From CAMNAO01 sp045605145 (GTDB lineage: Bacteria; Bacillota; Clostridia; Oscillospirales; Oscillospiraceae), in assembly GCA_045605145.1 (NCBI GenBank), contig JAZUPH010000055.1, positions 1 to 13,113 on the forward strand: a DNA stretch of 13,113 bases. The letters run 5' to 3'. Numbering within the stretch: the stretch's first letter is position 1; every line of letters starts with the position of its first letter. A program made the translations under genes and the position numbers. Of this stretch, positions 7,137 through 13,113 are shown piece by piece. Below the pieces are notes generated by a model. The model ran no database searches, was not told the origin of the DNA, and was given only the letters and a program-made list of their open reading frames with translations.

Positions 7137-8057
7137 ATGACTATATTTTCTAAAAATCTAAAGCGATTCCGGGTTGCAAAGAACATGACCCAGGAGCAGG
7201 CGGCAGAAGCGCTGGGTGTCAGCACACAGACAGTTTCCAGGTGGGAGTGCAACACCACCTTACCGGATGTGACCATCCTGCCGAAGATCGCCGCGCTGTA
7301 TTGCGTAACCATTGATGACCTGTACAAAGAATCCAGTGTTGCCTATGACAACTACGCGCAGCGGCTTGGCAGTGTGTTTGAAGCCAGCCATAAACCCGAA
7401 GACTTCATGCAGGCATATATGGAATATCAGAAGCTGCTGAAGTCCGGAAAATACACTACAGAGGATCTGAGACTTTATGGAATCCTTCACCAGTACATGA
7501 TGCAGGTATGCCGGGATAAGGCGGAAGAAATCTTTGATCGGGTAATTAAGAAAGGTCCCGCAGAGGATCCCGACGTCTACTGGTCTACCCGCAGGCAAAA
7601 AGGATATTTTCTCTGGGAGATTGGTCGCAATCAGGAGAATATCAACACATTCCTTCCCTTGGTCGAAAGCGGCAGTAAAGATTTGCAGGAATGGATTTGT
7701 CTGATCCAGGCATATACATTTGCCGGGAACTACGATACCGCCTGGGATTGGGTGCGAAAAGCGGAAGCCAAATTCCCGGAGAGTGCTATCCTGCATATCT
7801 ACGCAGGGGATTTGCTGCGATCCATGAAGCAATACGGTGAAGCCTTTCCTCACTGGAAACGGGCGTTGGAAATGGAACCTGAATGGTGCGATCCTGCATA
7901 TTCCATGGCTTCGTGTTATGAGGAAATGGGTGACTGGGCAAATGCCTGTGCGGTATATAATCAGATTGCGGACAATCTGGAGCGCCGGGGTTTTGACGCA
8001 GAAGTAAACTGGCCCCGAACTCTTGCACACAAGTGCCAGGAGAAGATCTCCGGCTAA
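7137..8057 (+). CDS. XRE-family transcriptional regulator with TPR-like C-terminus
   Basis: This 306-residue protein has an N-terminal helix-turn-helix of the XRE/Cro class (about 6-63; LKRFRVAKNMTQEQAAEALG, then VSTQTVSRWE). The remainder is alpha-helical, with TPR-like repeats most evident around 190-290 (GNYDTAWDWVRKAEAKFPES, then MKQYGEAFPHWKRALEMEP, then MGDWANACAVYNQIAD). Such proteins are DNA-binding regulators whose helical repeat domain senses a ligand, peptide or partner; the target is unknown. AAAGGA lies ten bases before the ATG. The gene stands alone between a divergent HAD-barstar gene and its own terminator. Its base composition and codons are visibly more AT-rich than those of its neighbours, which is consistent with later acquisition. 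Confidence 0.88.
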   Translation: MTIFSKNLKRFRVAKNMTQEQAAEALGVSTQTVSRWECNTTLPDVTILPKIAALYCVTIDDLYKESSVAYDNYAQRLGSVFEASHKPEDFMQAYMEYQKLLKSGKYTTEDLRLYGILHQYMMQVCRDKAEEIFDRVIKKGPAEDPDVYWSTRRQKGYFLWEIGRNQENINTFLPLVESGSKDLQEWICLIQAYTFAGNYDTAWDWVRKAEAKFPESAILHIYAGDLLRSMKQYGEAFPHWKRALEMEPEWCDPAYSMASCYEEMGDWANACAVYNQIADNLERRGFDAEVNWPRTLAHKCQEKISG

Positions 8058-8061
8058 ACAT

Positions 8062-8096
8062 AAAGCCCCCATTCTCAGGAGCGGGGGCATCCTTTA
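8062..8096 (+). terminator. Hairpin terminator after the XRE gene
   Basis: GCCCCC (8065-8070) pairs with GGGGGC (8083-8088) around a 12-base loop. A short, interrupted T tract (CCTTTAT) follows. It starts five bases after the stop codon. The T tract is weak, so termination may be partial. Confidence 0.6.
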
Positions 8097-8171
8097 TAAC
8101 AGAGTGCGGTTGTCACAGTTGGTTTTCGGGCGATCAATGATCTCCCCTGCGATATGGATGTGAAGCCATCA

Positions 8172-8228
8172 TTGACAAATCCCATACAGGAATTGATACT
8201 GGTATTTCATGGCAGTCTATGCTATAAT
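8172..8228 (+). promoter_or_regulatory. Two overlapping candidate promoters for the lactonase gene
   Basis: Candidate A is a perfect -35 TTGACA (8172-8177) and GATACT (8195-8200) with a 17-base spacer. Candidate B is an extended -10, TGC followed by TATAAT (8220-8228), with only a weak -35 (TGGTAT, 8200-8205). The two would start about 28 bases apart. A small hairpin, CCCGC (8245-8249) with GCGGG (8255-8259), lies in the leader between them and the ribosome binding site. Confidence 0.6.
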
Positions 8229-8289
8229 ATTTTCAACACCTTAACCCGCGTTCTGCGGGGCGACTGCATAATTACAGGAGGAAAAATTG

Positions 8290-9321
8290 ATGAGCTTTAA
8301 ACATCTTTACTGCGGCGCATGGAACTTTAAGGTCCCCGTCAGCGGCGTTGTGACCTTCCGCGCGGATGATGCCACCGGCGAAGTGGTTGACGCGGGCGTG
8401 TACGGTGCAGACCATGCCGCACAGTCCATTATTGCCCTGGCCGGCGATTTCCTGGTATCCGTATGCGAATACAGGACCGGCGGCAAAGTGCTCAGCTATC
8501 GCATCAATGCGGACGGTAGTCTGGAGGTTGTCGACGTGCTGGAAGTTGACAGCACCATGCTCAGCTACATTACCGCGGCACCCAATAACAAGTATGTATT
8601 CACCTCCAGCATGGGCAACGGCACCGTGCGCATGATTAAGATTGAGGATGACGGCAAGCTCACCCTGAAGGATGAGTTCCGCCTGACCGGACACAGCGTT
8701 ACCCCGCGCCAGAACTGCGCCAAGACCCATTCTGTCATGGTCTCACCCGACGGCAATCTGCTGGCTGCCGCCAACCTTGGCGTAGACGAGGTTGAGCTGT
8801 TCAAAATTGACTATGAGAAAGAGCGCCTGTGCCTGCTGTCCTCCAACCCGGTGGACTTCGGTAAAGAGCCGCGCCACATGGCCTTCCACCCCAGCGGCAA
8901 GTACCTGTATGTACTGACCGAGTCCGGCAACCGCCTGTATGTTTTCCTGGTCAAGGGCGACAGCCTGCAGGAGCTGGCAGTTTACAAGACCCTCGATCCC
9001 AACGGCGTTCAGAGCGGCAGCGCAGCCGACATCGTTCTGAGCCGTGACGCCCGTTTTATCTACTCCACCAACCGCGCCCAGAACAACATCGCCGTGTGGA
9101 AGATTCTGGACAGCGGCCTGCTGGACATCGTGGGCTATTGCTTCAGCGGCGGTGAGGGTCCCCGCGGCCTGAACATCTCACCCGACGGCAAGACCATGCT
9201 GTGCGCCAACAACGGTGACGGCACTGTCGTGGCTATGGAGATCGATACCGACACGGGCCTGCTTGGTGAGGCTTATGTAACACTCAGCGTGGTCGGCGCC
9301 GGCTGCGTACGCAGTGTCTGA
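8290..9321 (+). CDS. Lactonase family protein (6-phosphogluconolactonase-like seven-bladed beta-propeller)
   Basis: This 343-residue cytosolic protein belongs to the YbhE/Pgl-like lactonase family. Blade motifs repeat along the chain: THSVMVSPDGNLLAAANLG (146-164), EPRHMAFHPSGKYLYVLTE (193-211), GSAADIVLSRDARFIYSTNR (243-262) and EGPRGLNISPDGK (289-301). Family members hydrolyse 6-phosphogluconolactone in the pentose phosphate pathway, but others act on different lactones, so the substrate is not fixed. AGGAGG (8276-8281) is eight bases from the ATG at 8290; an in-frame TTG one codon earlier is less likely. Codon choice is strongly biased (CTG, GAC, ACC, GGC), which with the strong promoter and Shine-Dalgarno suggests high expression. 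It is a single-gene unit. Confidence 0.88.
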   Translation: MSFKHLYCGAWNFKVPVSGVVTFRADDATGEVVDAGVYGADHAAQSIIALAGDFLVSVCEYRTGGKVLSYRINADGSLEVVDVLEVDSTMLSYITAAPNNKYVFTSSMGNGTVRMIKIEDDGKLTLKDEFRLTGHSVTPRQNCAKTHSVMVSPDGNLLAAANLGVDEVELFKIDYEKERLCLLSSNPVDFGKEPRHMAFHPSGKYLYVLTESGNRLYVFLVKGDSLQELAVYKTLDPNGVQSGSAADIVLSRDARFIYSTNRAQNNIAVWKILDSGLLDIVGYCFSGGEGPRGLNISPDGKTMLCANNGDGTVVAMEIDTDTGLLGEAYVTLSVVGAGCVRSV

Positions 9322-9353
9322 ACAGCCCCGGCGACAAAGAAAATATGACAGCA

Positions 9354-9386
9354 CAGCCGCCTCCGTTATGGAGGCGGCTGTTTTCT
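9354..9386 (+). terminator. Rho-independent terminator after the lactonase gene
   Basis: A perfect 11-bp stem, CAGCCGCCTCC (9354-9364) with GGAGGCGGCTG (9370-9380), has a five-base loop and is followed by TTTTCTTAT. It begins 33 bases after the lactonase stop. Confidence 0.92.
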
Positions 9387-9741
9387 TATGGGACGAAAAC
9401 CATGTTCTATGCGCGTGGTTCCAAAAAGGTTATACCTTTGAGGAATCCCACCGCAGCGAGAGCCTCCCTCTGATGAGGGAGGTGGATTCGCCGAAGGCGA
9501 GGACGGAGGGAGAGAAAACAGGAAAGGAAACTCTCTCCCCCAGTCAGCCTGTTCGGCTGACTGCCCCCTCGTCAGAGGGGGCCAATAAGAAACACCACCG
9601 CCAGCTGAAGTTGGCAGCAGGGTAAGTGTGCGACAGGAATCGTTTTCGGGAGTCTTAAGGCGCTGCCGGTAAAGGCCCCTTACTGTAGCAGCGCATGTCA
9701 CCCGTTTTACGCGTGGTCATGACTATGTGGCAAAACGCGGT
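9387..9741. other. Gene-free intergenic region rich in inverted repeats
   Basis: No credible gene lies between the lactonase terminator and the stop of the convergent methyltransferase gene. It holds a hairpin at 9417-9448 (AAAGGT/ACCTTT core, flanked by GGTTCC and GGAATCC), the compound palindromic element at 9461-9582, an inverted repeat GCGCTGC/GCAGCGC (9660-9666 with 9688-9694) with a smaller nested GTAA/TTAC, and CGTTTT/AAAACG (9703-9708 with 9732-9737). The last could help terminate methyltransferase transcription, but it lacks a clear T-run. Confidence 0.7.
9461..9582. repeat. Compound palindromic intergenic element (MITE- or REP-like), four stem-loops
   Basis: The element has two arms arranged as an imperfect inverted repeat around 9515-9532. 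The outer stems are CCTCCCTC/GAGGGAGG (9463-9482, loop TGAT) and GCCCCCTC/GAGGGGGC (9563-9582, loop GTCA). The inner stems are TCGCC/GGCGA (9488-9500, loop GAA) and CAGTCAGCC/GGCTGACTG (9541-9563). The arms join by GGGAGAG (9508-9514) pairing with CTCTCCC (9533-9539). The left arm matches the complement of the right arm over most of its length, so the whole could fold as a cruciform or a four-leaf RNA. It encodes nothing visible and lies between convergent genes. From memory of similar elements in Oscillospiraceae genomes it is probably a dispersed repeat; copy number cannot be seen here. Confidence 0.75.
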
Positions 9742-10392
9742 TTATTTGACCGCTTTCAGCGTGTGTGTCGCGCCCCAGCTGTCGAGCACCTCAACCGATG
9801 CAAAGCCCGCTTTAATAAGGGCCTGGGTTTCGTGCAGCACGGTAAGCGGTATATCGTAATGGTATGATTCGTCTTCCGAAAGGCCCTGCTCCGCCTTCAG
9901 TGTGAAAAAATTCCTGCGGTGCATCTGCTCTTCTTCGTCCGACAGGGAAAAATAGTCCGTCAGTATAAAATATCCCCCATCCCTCAGTGCCCTGTGCAGC
10001 CTGGCATAGAGGGGGATTTTCTCCTCCATTGTAAAATGGTGCAGACTTTCCACGGATACGGCGGCATCAAAATCGCCCTCACCGAAGGGCAGGTCAAAGT
10101 ATGAGCCCGCGATAAGTGTAATGTCCTTTCCGGCCAATTTCCTTTCCAGTGCCGACAGCATCCCTGGCGACAGATCTATCCCCGTTACCCGGGCAGTGGG
10201 ACACAGGGAGTAGTATTCCTCCAGCTCCAGACCCGTGCCGCAGCCCAGGTCCAGTATCCGGCTGTTTGCCGCCTTTGGCAGGCACTTTGCCGTGAAGGGA
10301 TAGAACTTATCGGCGCAGGCGATATTGGTCATCATATGCTCATCGTATCCGTCCAGCCGGTTTTCAAAAAAGTCGCGCATTTTCTCAAGCAT
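9742..10392 (-). CDS. Class I SAM-dependent methyltransferase
   Basis: This 216-residue protein has the Rossmann-like methyltransferase fold: motif I ILDLGCGTG (46-54), acidic D73 in VTGIDLS binding the ribose of S-adenosylmethionine, DLPFGEGDFDAAVSVESLHHF (100-120, motifs II-III region) and LRDGGYFILTD (136-146). Glycine- and His-rich residues around HHF are typical of Methyltransf_11/25-type small-molecule or ubiquinone-like enzymes, but the substrate cannot be told. The length is normal for a stand-alone enzyme. The start at 10390-10392 has GGGGG about eight bases upstream, a modest ribosome binding site; an in-frame ATG four codons later (10378-10380) is an alternative with a weaker site. 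The gene is monocistronic behind its own promoter. Confidence 0.9.
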   Translation of the reverse strand: MLEKMRDFFENRLDGYDEHMMTNIACADKFYPFTAKCLPKAANSRILDLGCGTGLELEEYYSLCPTARVTGIDLSPGMLSALERKLAGKDITLIAGSYFDLPFGEGDFDAAVSVESLHHFTMEEKIPLYARLHRALRDGGYFILTDYFSLSDEEEQMHRRNFFTLKAEQGLSEDESYHYDIPLTVLHETQALIKAGFASVEVLDSWGATHTLKAVK

Positions 10393-10430
10393 GGCATCGC
10401 CCCCAGCAAATTTTGCTTCATTTGTTAAGA

Positions 10431-10459
10431 ATTATACTTTTACCTCGGGGAGAAAGCAA
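10431..10459 (-). promoter_or_regulatory. Sigma-A promoter of the methyltransferase gene
   Basis: On the - strand, TTGCTT (10454-10459) and a perfect TATAAT (10431-10436) are 17 bases apart. Just downstream of the -10 box, near the start point, lies a 13-base palindrome (AGCAAA/TTTGCT, 10405-10417), a possible operator or leader hairpin. Confidence 0.8.
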
Positions 10460-10484
10460 GACCTTCCCCACAGGCTCACACAGA

Positions 10485-10518
10485 GAAAAAGCACCGGGCA
10501 GCAATATACTGCCCGGTG
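10485..10518 (-). terminator. Rho-independent terminator of the M28 peptidase gene
   Basis: CACCGGGCAG (10492-10501) pairs perfectly with CTGCCCGGTG (10509-10518) around a seven-base loop. In the - strand direction it is followed by CTTTTTCTC. It begins 18 bases after the peptidase stop codon. Confidence 0.92.
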
Positions 10519-10536
10519 TTAATCAGCGCGGAAATA

Positions 10537-11880
10537 TTATTTCTTTTCCTCTGCGGCGTCCTTCTTTTCCTCGGCGTCCTCTTCCTTGTCGCCGTCCTTC
10601 TTCTCTTCGTCCTTCTTCTCCTTAGCCTCCATCTCGGCGCGCATTTTCTTACCCTGCTCCAGCTTTTCGGTCACGGAGGGGGCAAACTTGCGGGGGATGG
10701 GGTTCACGGGTGCGTTGGCAAGCTGCTCAGCGAACAGCTGGACAAAGTTCAGGGTGATCATGAAGGTGTCGGGATCGAGCTGGGCCATGGTGTCCAGATG
10801 GTTGTGGAACTGAGCGCCGCCGAAGGCGTTCATTCTGGCAAAGCTGCAGGAGGGGACACCTGCGCCGGCAAAGCTGGTGGAGTCGGATGAGTAGGTACCC
10901 AGCTCAGCTTTCACAGGGTAGCTGTTCAAATTGGCCAGATACTGGATGGCGTGGAGCGTATCCTCACTGGCGGAGACACAGCACAGCTCGTGGCCGATGG
11001 GTACACCGGTCATGTCGAAGTTAATGTTGAATATGTAGTCCTTCAGCTCCGCCTCATGGGCTTCGCAGTATTTTCTGGAGCCGACCAGACCGATCTCCTC
11101 AGCGCCGCACCACACGAACTTCATGGTTCTTCTGGTGCCCACTTCCTTGAAATGATGCATCAGCTCGGCAATGTTGACACAGCCGGTGCCGTTGTCCCAG
11201 CTGCCCTTGGAGTAGGCAACGGAGTCACAGTGGGCGCTGAAGCAGATGACCTCATCCTTCAGGTCGGTGCCTTCAAGGGTGGCGACGACGTTGTGGGCCT
11301 TGGCCTTCTTCTTCTCGGACTTGAGAGTGATCTTTACCTTGGTGGGCTTGGAGCGGACCAGCTTATCCGCCTCGGAAATGTGGATACGGAAGCCGGGGAG
11401 GGGATTACCCTTGCCGCGGGCGTCGGCGGGGCGCAGCTCATTCTTGATGCTCTCGTCCTCGTACATGTTGCCGCCGATGGCGATGTAGCCCAGCGCGCCC
11501 TTCTTCTCCAGCTTTTCATACAGGTCGGGAGCGCCCCTGCCCTGAAGCATAACGATCTTGCCGGCGACATCGGTAAGATTGGCGTCAAGGCCGTCCTCAA
11601 TATACTTAAAGCCGCCCACGATACCCTCATCGGGGGTGTTCTTGGTGTTGCCGATGCCGATGACAGGGAATGCGCAATACTCCGGCTCCAGCACCTCAAA
11701 AACGGCGGTGGAGATGGTGGTCACATCGATCTCAAAATCCTCGATCACGGCGGGGACGCCGGCCTCATCGCAGACCCGCTTGAGAATGTTGGCGGTCTTG
11801 AGATCCTCTTCAGTTCCGGCGACGCGCACAAAGCTCAGCTCTTCAAGCAGCTTCCACGCTCTTTCTTTACAGGTACCCAT
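10537..11880 (-). CDS. M28-family zinc aminopeptidase-like protein with PA-like insert and charged C-terminal tail
   Basis: This 447-residue protein carries the full co-catalytic zinc set of M28 peptidases: H217-C-D219 (SAHCDS), D229 (WDNGTG), the general base and ligand pair E261-E262 (CGAEEIG), D289 (NFDMTG), and H359 in FHNHLDT (H361 is a possible alternative). Residues about 60-185 resemble a protease-associated insert (VAGKIVMLQGRG, then KKGALGYIAIGG). No signal peptide or membrane helix is visible, so a cytosolic location is likely. From about residue 408 the chain becomes a tail made almost only of Lys, Glu, Asp and Ala, unusual for the family. AGGAGG lies seven bases before the ATG. 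The unit is monocistronic, with its own promoter and terminator. Substrate unknown; peptide trimming in the cell is inferred. Confidence 0.9.
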   Translation of the reverse strand: MGTCKERAWKLLEELSFVRVAGTEEDLKTANILKRVCDEAGVPAVIEDFEIDVTTISTAVFEVLEPEYCAFPVIGIGNTKNTPDEGIVGGFKYIEDGLDANLTDVAGKIVMLQGRGAPDLYEKLEKKGALGYIAIGGNMYEDESIKNELRPADARGKGNPLPGFRIHISEADKLVRSKPTKVKITLKSEKKKAKAHNVVATLEGTDLKDEVICFSAHCDSVAYSKGSWDNGTGCVNIAELMHHFKEVGTRRTMKFVWCGAEEIGLVGSRKYCEAHEAELKDYIFNINFDMTGVPIGHELCCVSASEDTLHAIQYLANLNSYPVKAELGTYSSDSTSFAGAGVPSCSFARMNAFGGAQFHNHLDTMAQLDPDTFMITLNFVQLFAEQLANAPVNPIPRKFAPSVTEKLEQGKKMRAEMEAKEKKDEEKKDGDKEEDAEEKKDAAEEKK

Positions 11881-11946
11881 AGAATTTCCTCCTCATTTAC
11901 ACAGCTTCGGCGGCGTTTTTGCGGGGCGCCGATGCTCTTTTGCATT

Positions 11947-11975
11947 ATTATACACAATCTGCGCCCTTATTTCAA
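11947..11975 (-). promoter_or_regulatory. Near-consensus promoter of the M28 peptidase gene
   Basis: On the - strand, TTGAAA (11970-11975) and a perfect TATAAT (11947-11952) are 17 bases apart. The -35 box lies in the loop of an inverted repeat, TGCGCCC (11960-11966) with GGGCGCA (11984-11990), which might be an operator or part of the end of the upstream transcript. The leader to the ATG is about 60 bases. Confidence 0.82.
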
Positions 11976-11993
11976 CCGCCAAGGGGCGCAAAC

Positions 11994-12140
11994 TTAACCC
12001 AGCCAGCTGATAAGCCACAGGATCACAAGCACGGTGATAAGCCCCGGCAGGCAACCGAAAGATCCCCCGCCACCGCCGCTACTGCCGCTGCTTCCGCCGG
12101 TGGTGCTTTTGAAGGCGTGAAAGTCGTGTATACCCGGCAT
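11994..12140 (-). CDS. 48-residue Gly/Ser-rich membrane miniprotein, downstream of SWIM gene
   Basis: The predicted protein begins MPGIHDFHAFKS, continues with a low-complexity Gly/Ser stretch (about 12-27), then C30-L-P-G and one hydrophobic helix (about 31-47) ending at the C-terminus. I do not recognise a named family. The reading is supported by a strong Shine-Dalgarno (GGGGAGGAA, about seven bases from the ATG at 12138-12140) inside the 19-base gap after the SWIM gene stop, which implies co-transcription and perhaps translational coupling. A longer in-frame reading to 12263 would overlap the SWIM gene and lacks support. The topology suggests a tail-anchored protein with a flexible cytosolic linker. 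Confidence 0.72.
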   Translation of the reverse strand: MPGIHDFHAFKSTTGGSSGSSGGGGGSFGCLPGLITVLVILWLISWLG

Positions 12141-12159
12141 AATCTGTTCCTCCCCACTC

Positions 12160-12975
12160 TCACAGCGTGAATGTTCCGCTGTTCTTGCCGTCGATGGCAA
12201 GGGCGAAAAGTGTCCCCTTATTGACCGCCGCGAAGTAAGTGCTGCGCTCATATTCATCGGCACAGTGCTCGCCGATCAGTGCCAGCGTTTCCTTGAGTTG
12301 CAGCATGGCAGCAAATTCATGCTTGCAGTTACAGCAGCACGGACAGGAGCAAACAAGCCGCCCGATCTCACCGTTGCGGTATTCAAACTCTACCTCGTAA
12401 CATTCGCTGCCCTCCACAATGGCATATCCTCTGCAGCCGTAGATGCTTATGTATCTGACCCGGTTGCTCATGTAGTATTCGTGTCCGCGCTCTGCAATTG
12501 CCTGACCGATATTTATCCCCTTAAGGTCATCCAGACGAAATGTGGTATCGTCGCTGCCGCTGACAACCTCATCGTCATCCTTTGACGGCGCTTTGAACCA
12601 TGTGACTACCTTACCCCGGGGCAGTGCCTGGCGGTCGAAGGTCACAAAGTGGCTGCCTGCCATGAAGAACTGACCGTGTACGGTGGTGTCTGCCACAGCG
12701 ATGACGCGCCTGTAATCAGATATCTTGATCTTGAAGTTGTAGTTGACCTGGGTAACCCGGCCGCGTATGCCCGCCAGCTTTCCGTCCACATAAACCGCGT
12801 CGCCGGGGTGCAGGTCGAAGCGGTCATTGTAATACGCCAGCTGAGTATCCTTGCCGGCGAAGTACACCTGCACCACCGACTTGCGCGGCGCCGCCGTCTG
12901 CCGGGGCGCGGTGTATGTCACCTCTGCGGACTTCTTTTCAGCCGTGTCTGCCGCAAATCTAATCTTGAATGCCAT
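12160..12975 (-). CDS. SWIM zinc-finger protein
   Basis: This 271-residue protein has a C-terminal SWIM motif (CxCx(n)CxH): C209-S-C211, then C217-K-H219, with three further cysteines between (213-215). SWIM fingers bind nucleic acid or protein partners. The N-terminal half is beta-rich: residues 34-80 (VVQVYFAGKDTQLAYYNDRF, then GDAVYVDGKLAGIRGRVTQV) resemble a small barrel or SH3-like module of the kind that tracks DNA or proteins; this is only a resemblance. A charged linker (about 129-145) joins the halves. There is no SNF2 helicase domain, unlike many SWIM proteins. GGGAGG lies eight bases before the ATG. It is the first gene of a two-gene unit with the miniprotein. Function unknown. Confidence 0.82.
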   Translation of the reverse strand: MAFKIRFAADTAEKKSAEVTYTAPRQTAAPRKSVVQVYFAGKDTQLAYYNDRFDLHPGDAVYVDGKLAGIRGRVTQVNYNFKIKISDYRRVIAVADTTVHGQFFMAGSHFVTFDRQALPRGKVVTWFKAPSKDDDEVVSGSDDTTFRLDDLKGINIGQAIAERGHEYYMSNRVRYISIYGCRGYAIVEGSECYEVEFEYRNGEIGRLVCSCPCCCNCKHEFAAMLQLKETLALIGEHCADEYERSTYFAAVNKGTLFALAIDGKNSGTFTL

Positions 12976-13113
12976 AACCTATTCCTCCCTGTGCCTTTAC
13001 TGTTTTTCACGCTCTCATTCTACGCCGGCATATATCCCATAAAACGGATTGCAGCAAAGCTGCGGCTTCTTATTTATGCGTCATTAACGCGCTTCATTGA
13101 AAAAGCACTTGCA

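Noticed and set aside
9314..9625. A 103-codon + strand frame across the lactonase terminator and the palindromic element
   Set aside because: It crosses a perfect terminator and the repeat element and has no ribosome binding site; the translation is low-complexity and motif-free.
10951..11997. A 348-codon + strand frame opposite the M28 peptidase gene
   Set aside because: It is antisense to an M28 gene with every zinc ligand, promoter, Shine-Dalgarno and terminator. The + strand frame is rich in Gly, Leu, Val and Ala without motifs.
13051..13063. GCAGC/GCTGC hairpin near the right edge as a terminator
   Set aside because: The stem is only five base pairs and the following T-rich stretch is interrupted; it may relate to a gene outside the window, but that cannot be supported.

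Overview
The window reads as chromosomal DNA from a moderately GC-rich member of the Firmicutes, most likely a gut Clostridia of the Oscillospirales type. This rests on strong AGGAGG-type ribosome binding sites, sigma-A promoters with 17-base spacers, compact rho-independent terminators, and a palindromic intergenic element (9461-9582) of the general kind common in Oscillospiraceae-like genomes. The taxonomic call is inference. Thirteen protein genes are supported; no rRNA, tRNA, CRISPR array or transposase gene was seen.

Layout. (1) 1-549, +: the 3' end of an aspartate carbamoyltransferase gene whose C-terminus carries a PyrI-type zinc domain. A bidirectional terminator follows. (2) 622-3934, -: a three-gene operon transcribed MoxR ATPase, then DUF58 protein, then a polytopic membrane protein with a C-terminal DUF4129-like domain, from a near-consensus promoter at 3977-4005. 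(3) 4152-5837, +: a membrane-anchored metallophosphoesterase and a biotin-protein ligase, ending at a 13-bp-stem terminator. (4) 5895-6878, -: a HAD-family nucleotidase of YjjG type fused to a complete barstar domain. (5) 7137-8057, +: an XRE-type regulator with a TPR-like C-terminus, visibly more AT-rich than its neighbours. (6) 8290-9321, +: a lactonase-family beta-propeller. (7) 9322-9741: 420 bases without a gene, full of inverted repeats. (8) 9742-10392, -: a class I SAM methyltransferase. (9) 10537-11880, -: an M28 zinc peptidase with a charged low-complexity tail. (10) 11994-12975, -: a SWIM zinc-finger protein followed 19 bases later by a 48-residue Gly/Ser-rich membrane miniprotein.

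Most units are short and independently transcribed. The MoxR-DUF58-DUF4129 set is the clearest functional module: the AAA+ ATPase and DUF58 protein are expected to act on or with the membrane protein, possibly in envelope-protein maturation. The membrane protein resembles TgpA-type transglutaminases but has no room for the transglutaminase core.

The most unusual items are the HAD-barstar fusion, in which all four principal barnase-contact residues of barstar are kept; the PyrB-zinc-domain fusion without the PyrI nucleotide-binding domain; and the SWIM/miniprotein pair. I did not find a convincing new multi-gene defence or mobile system.
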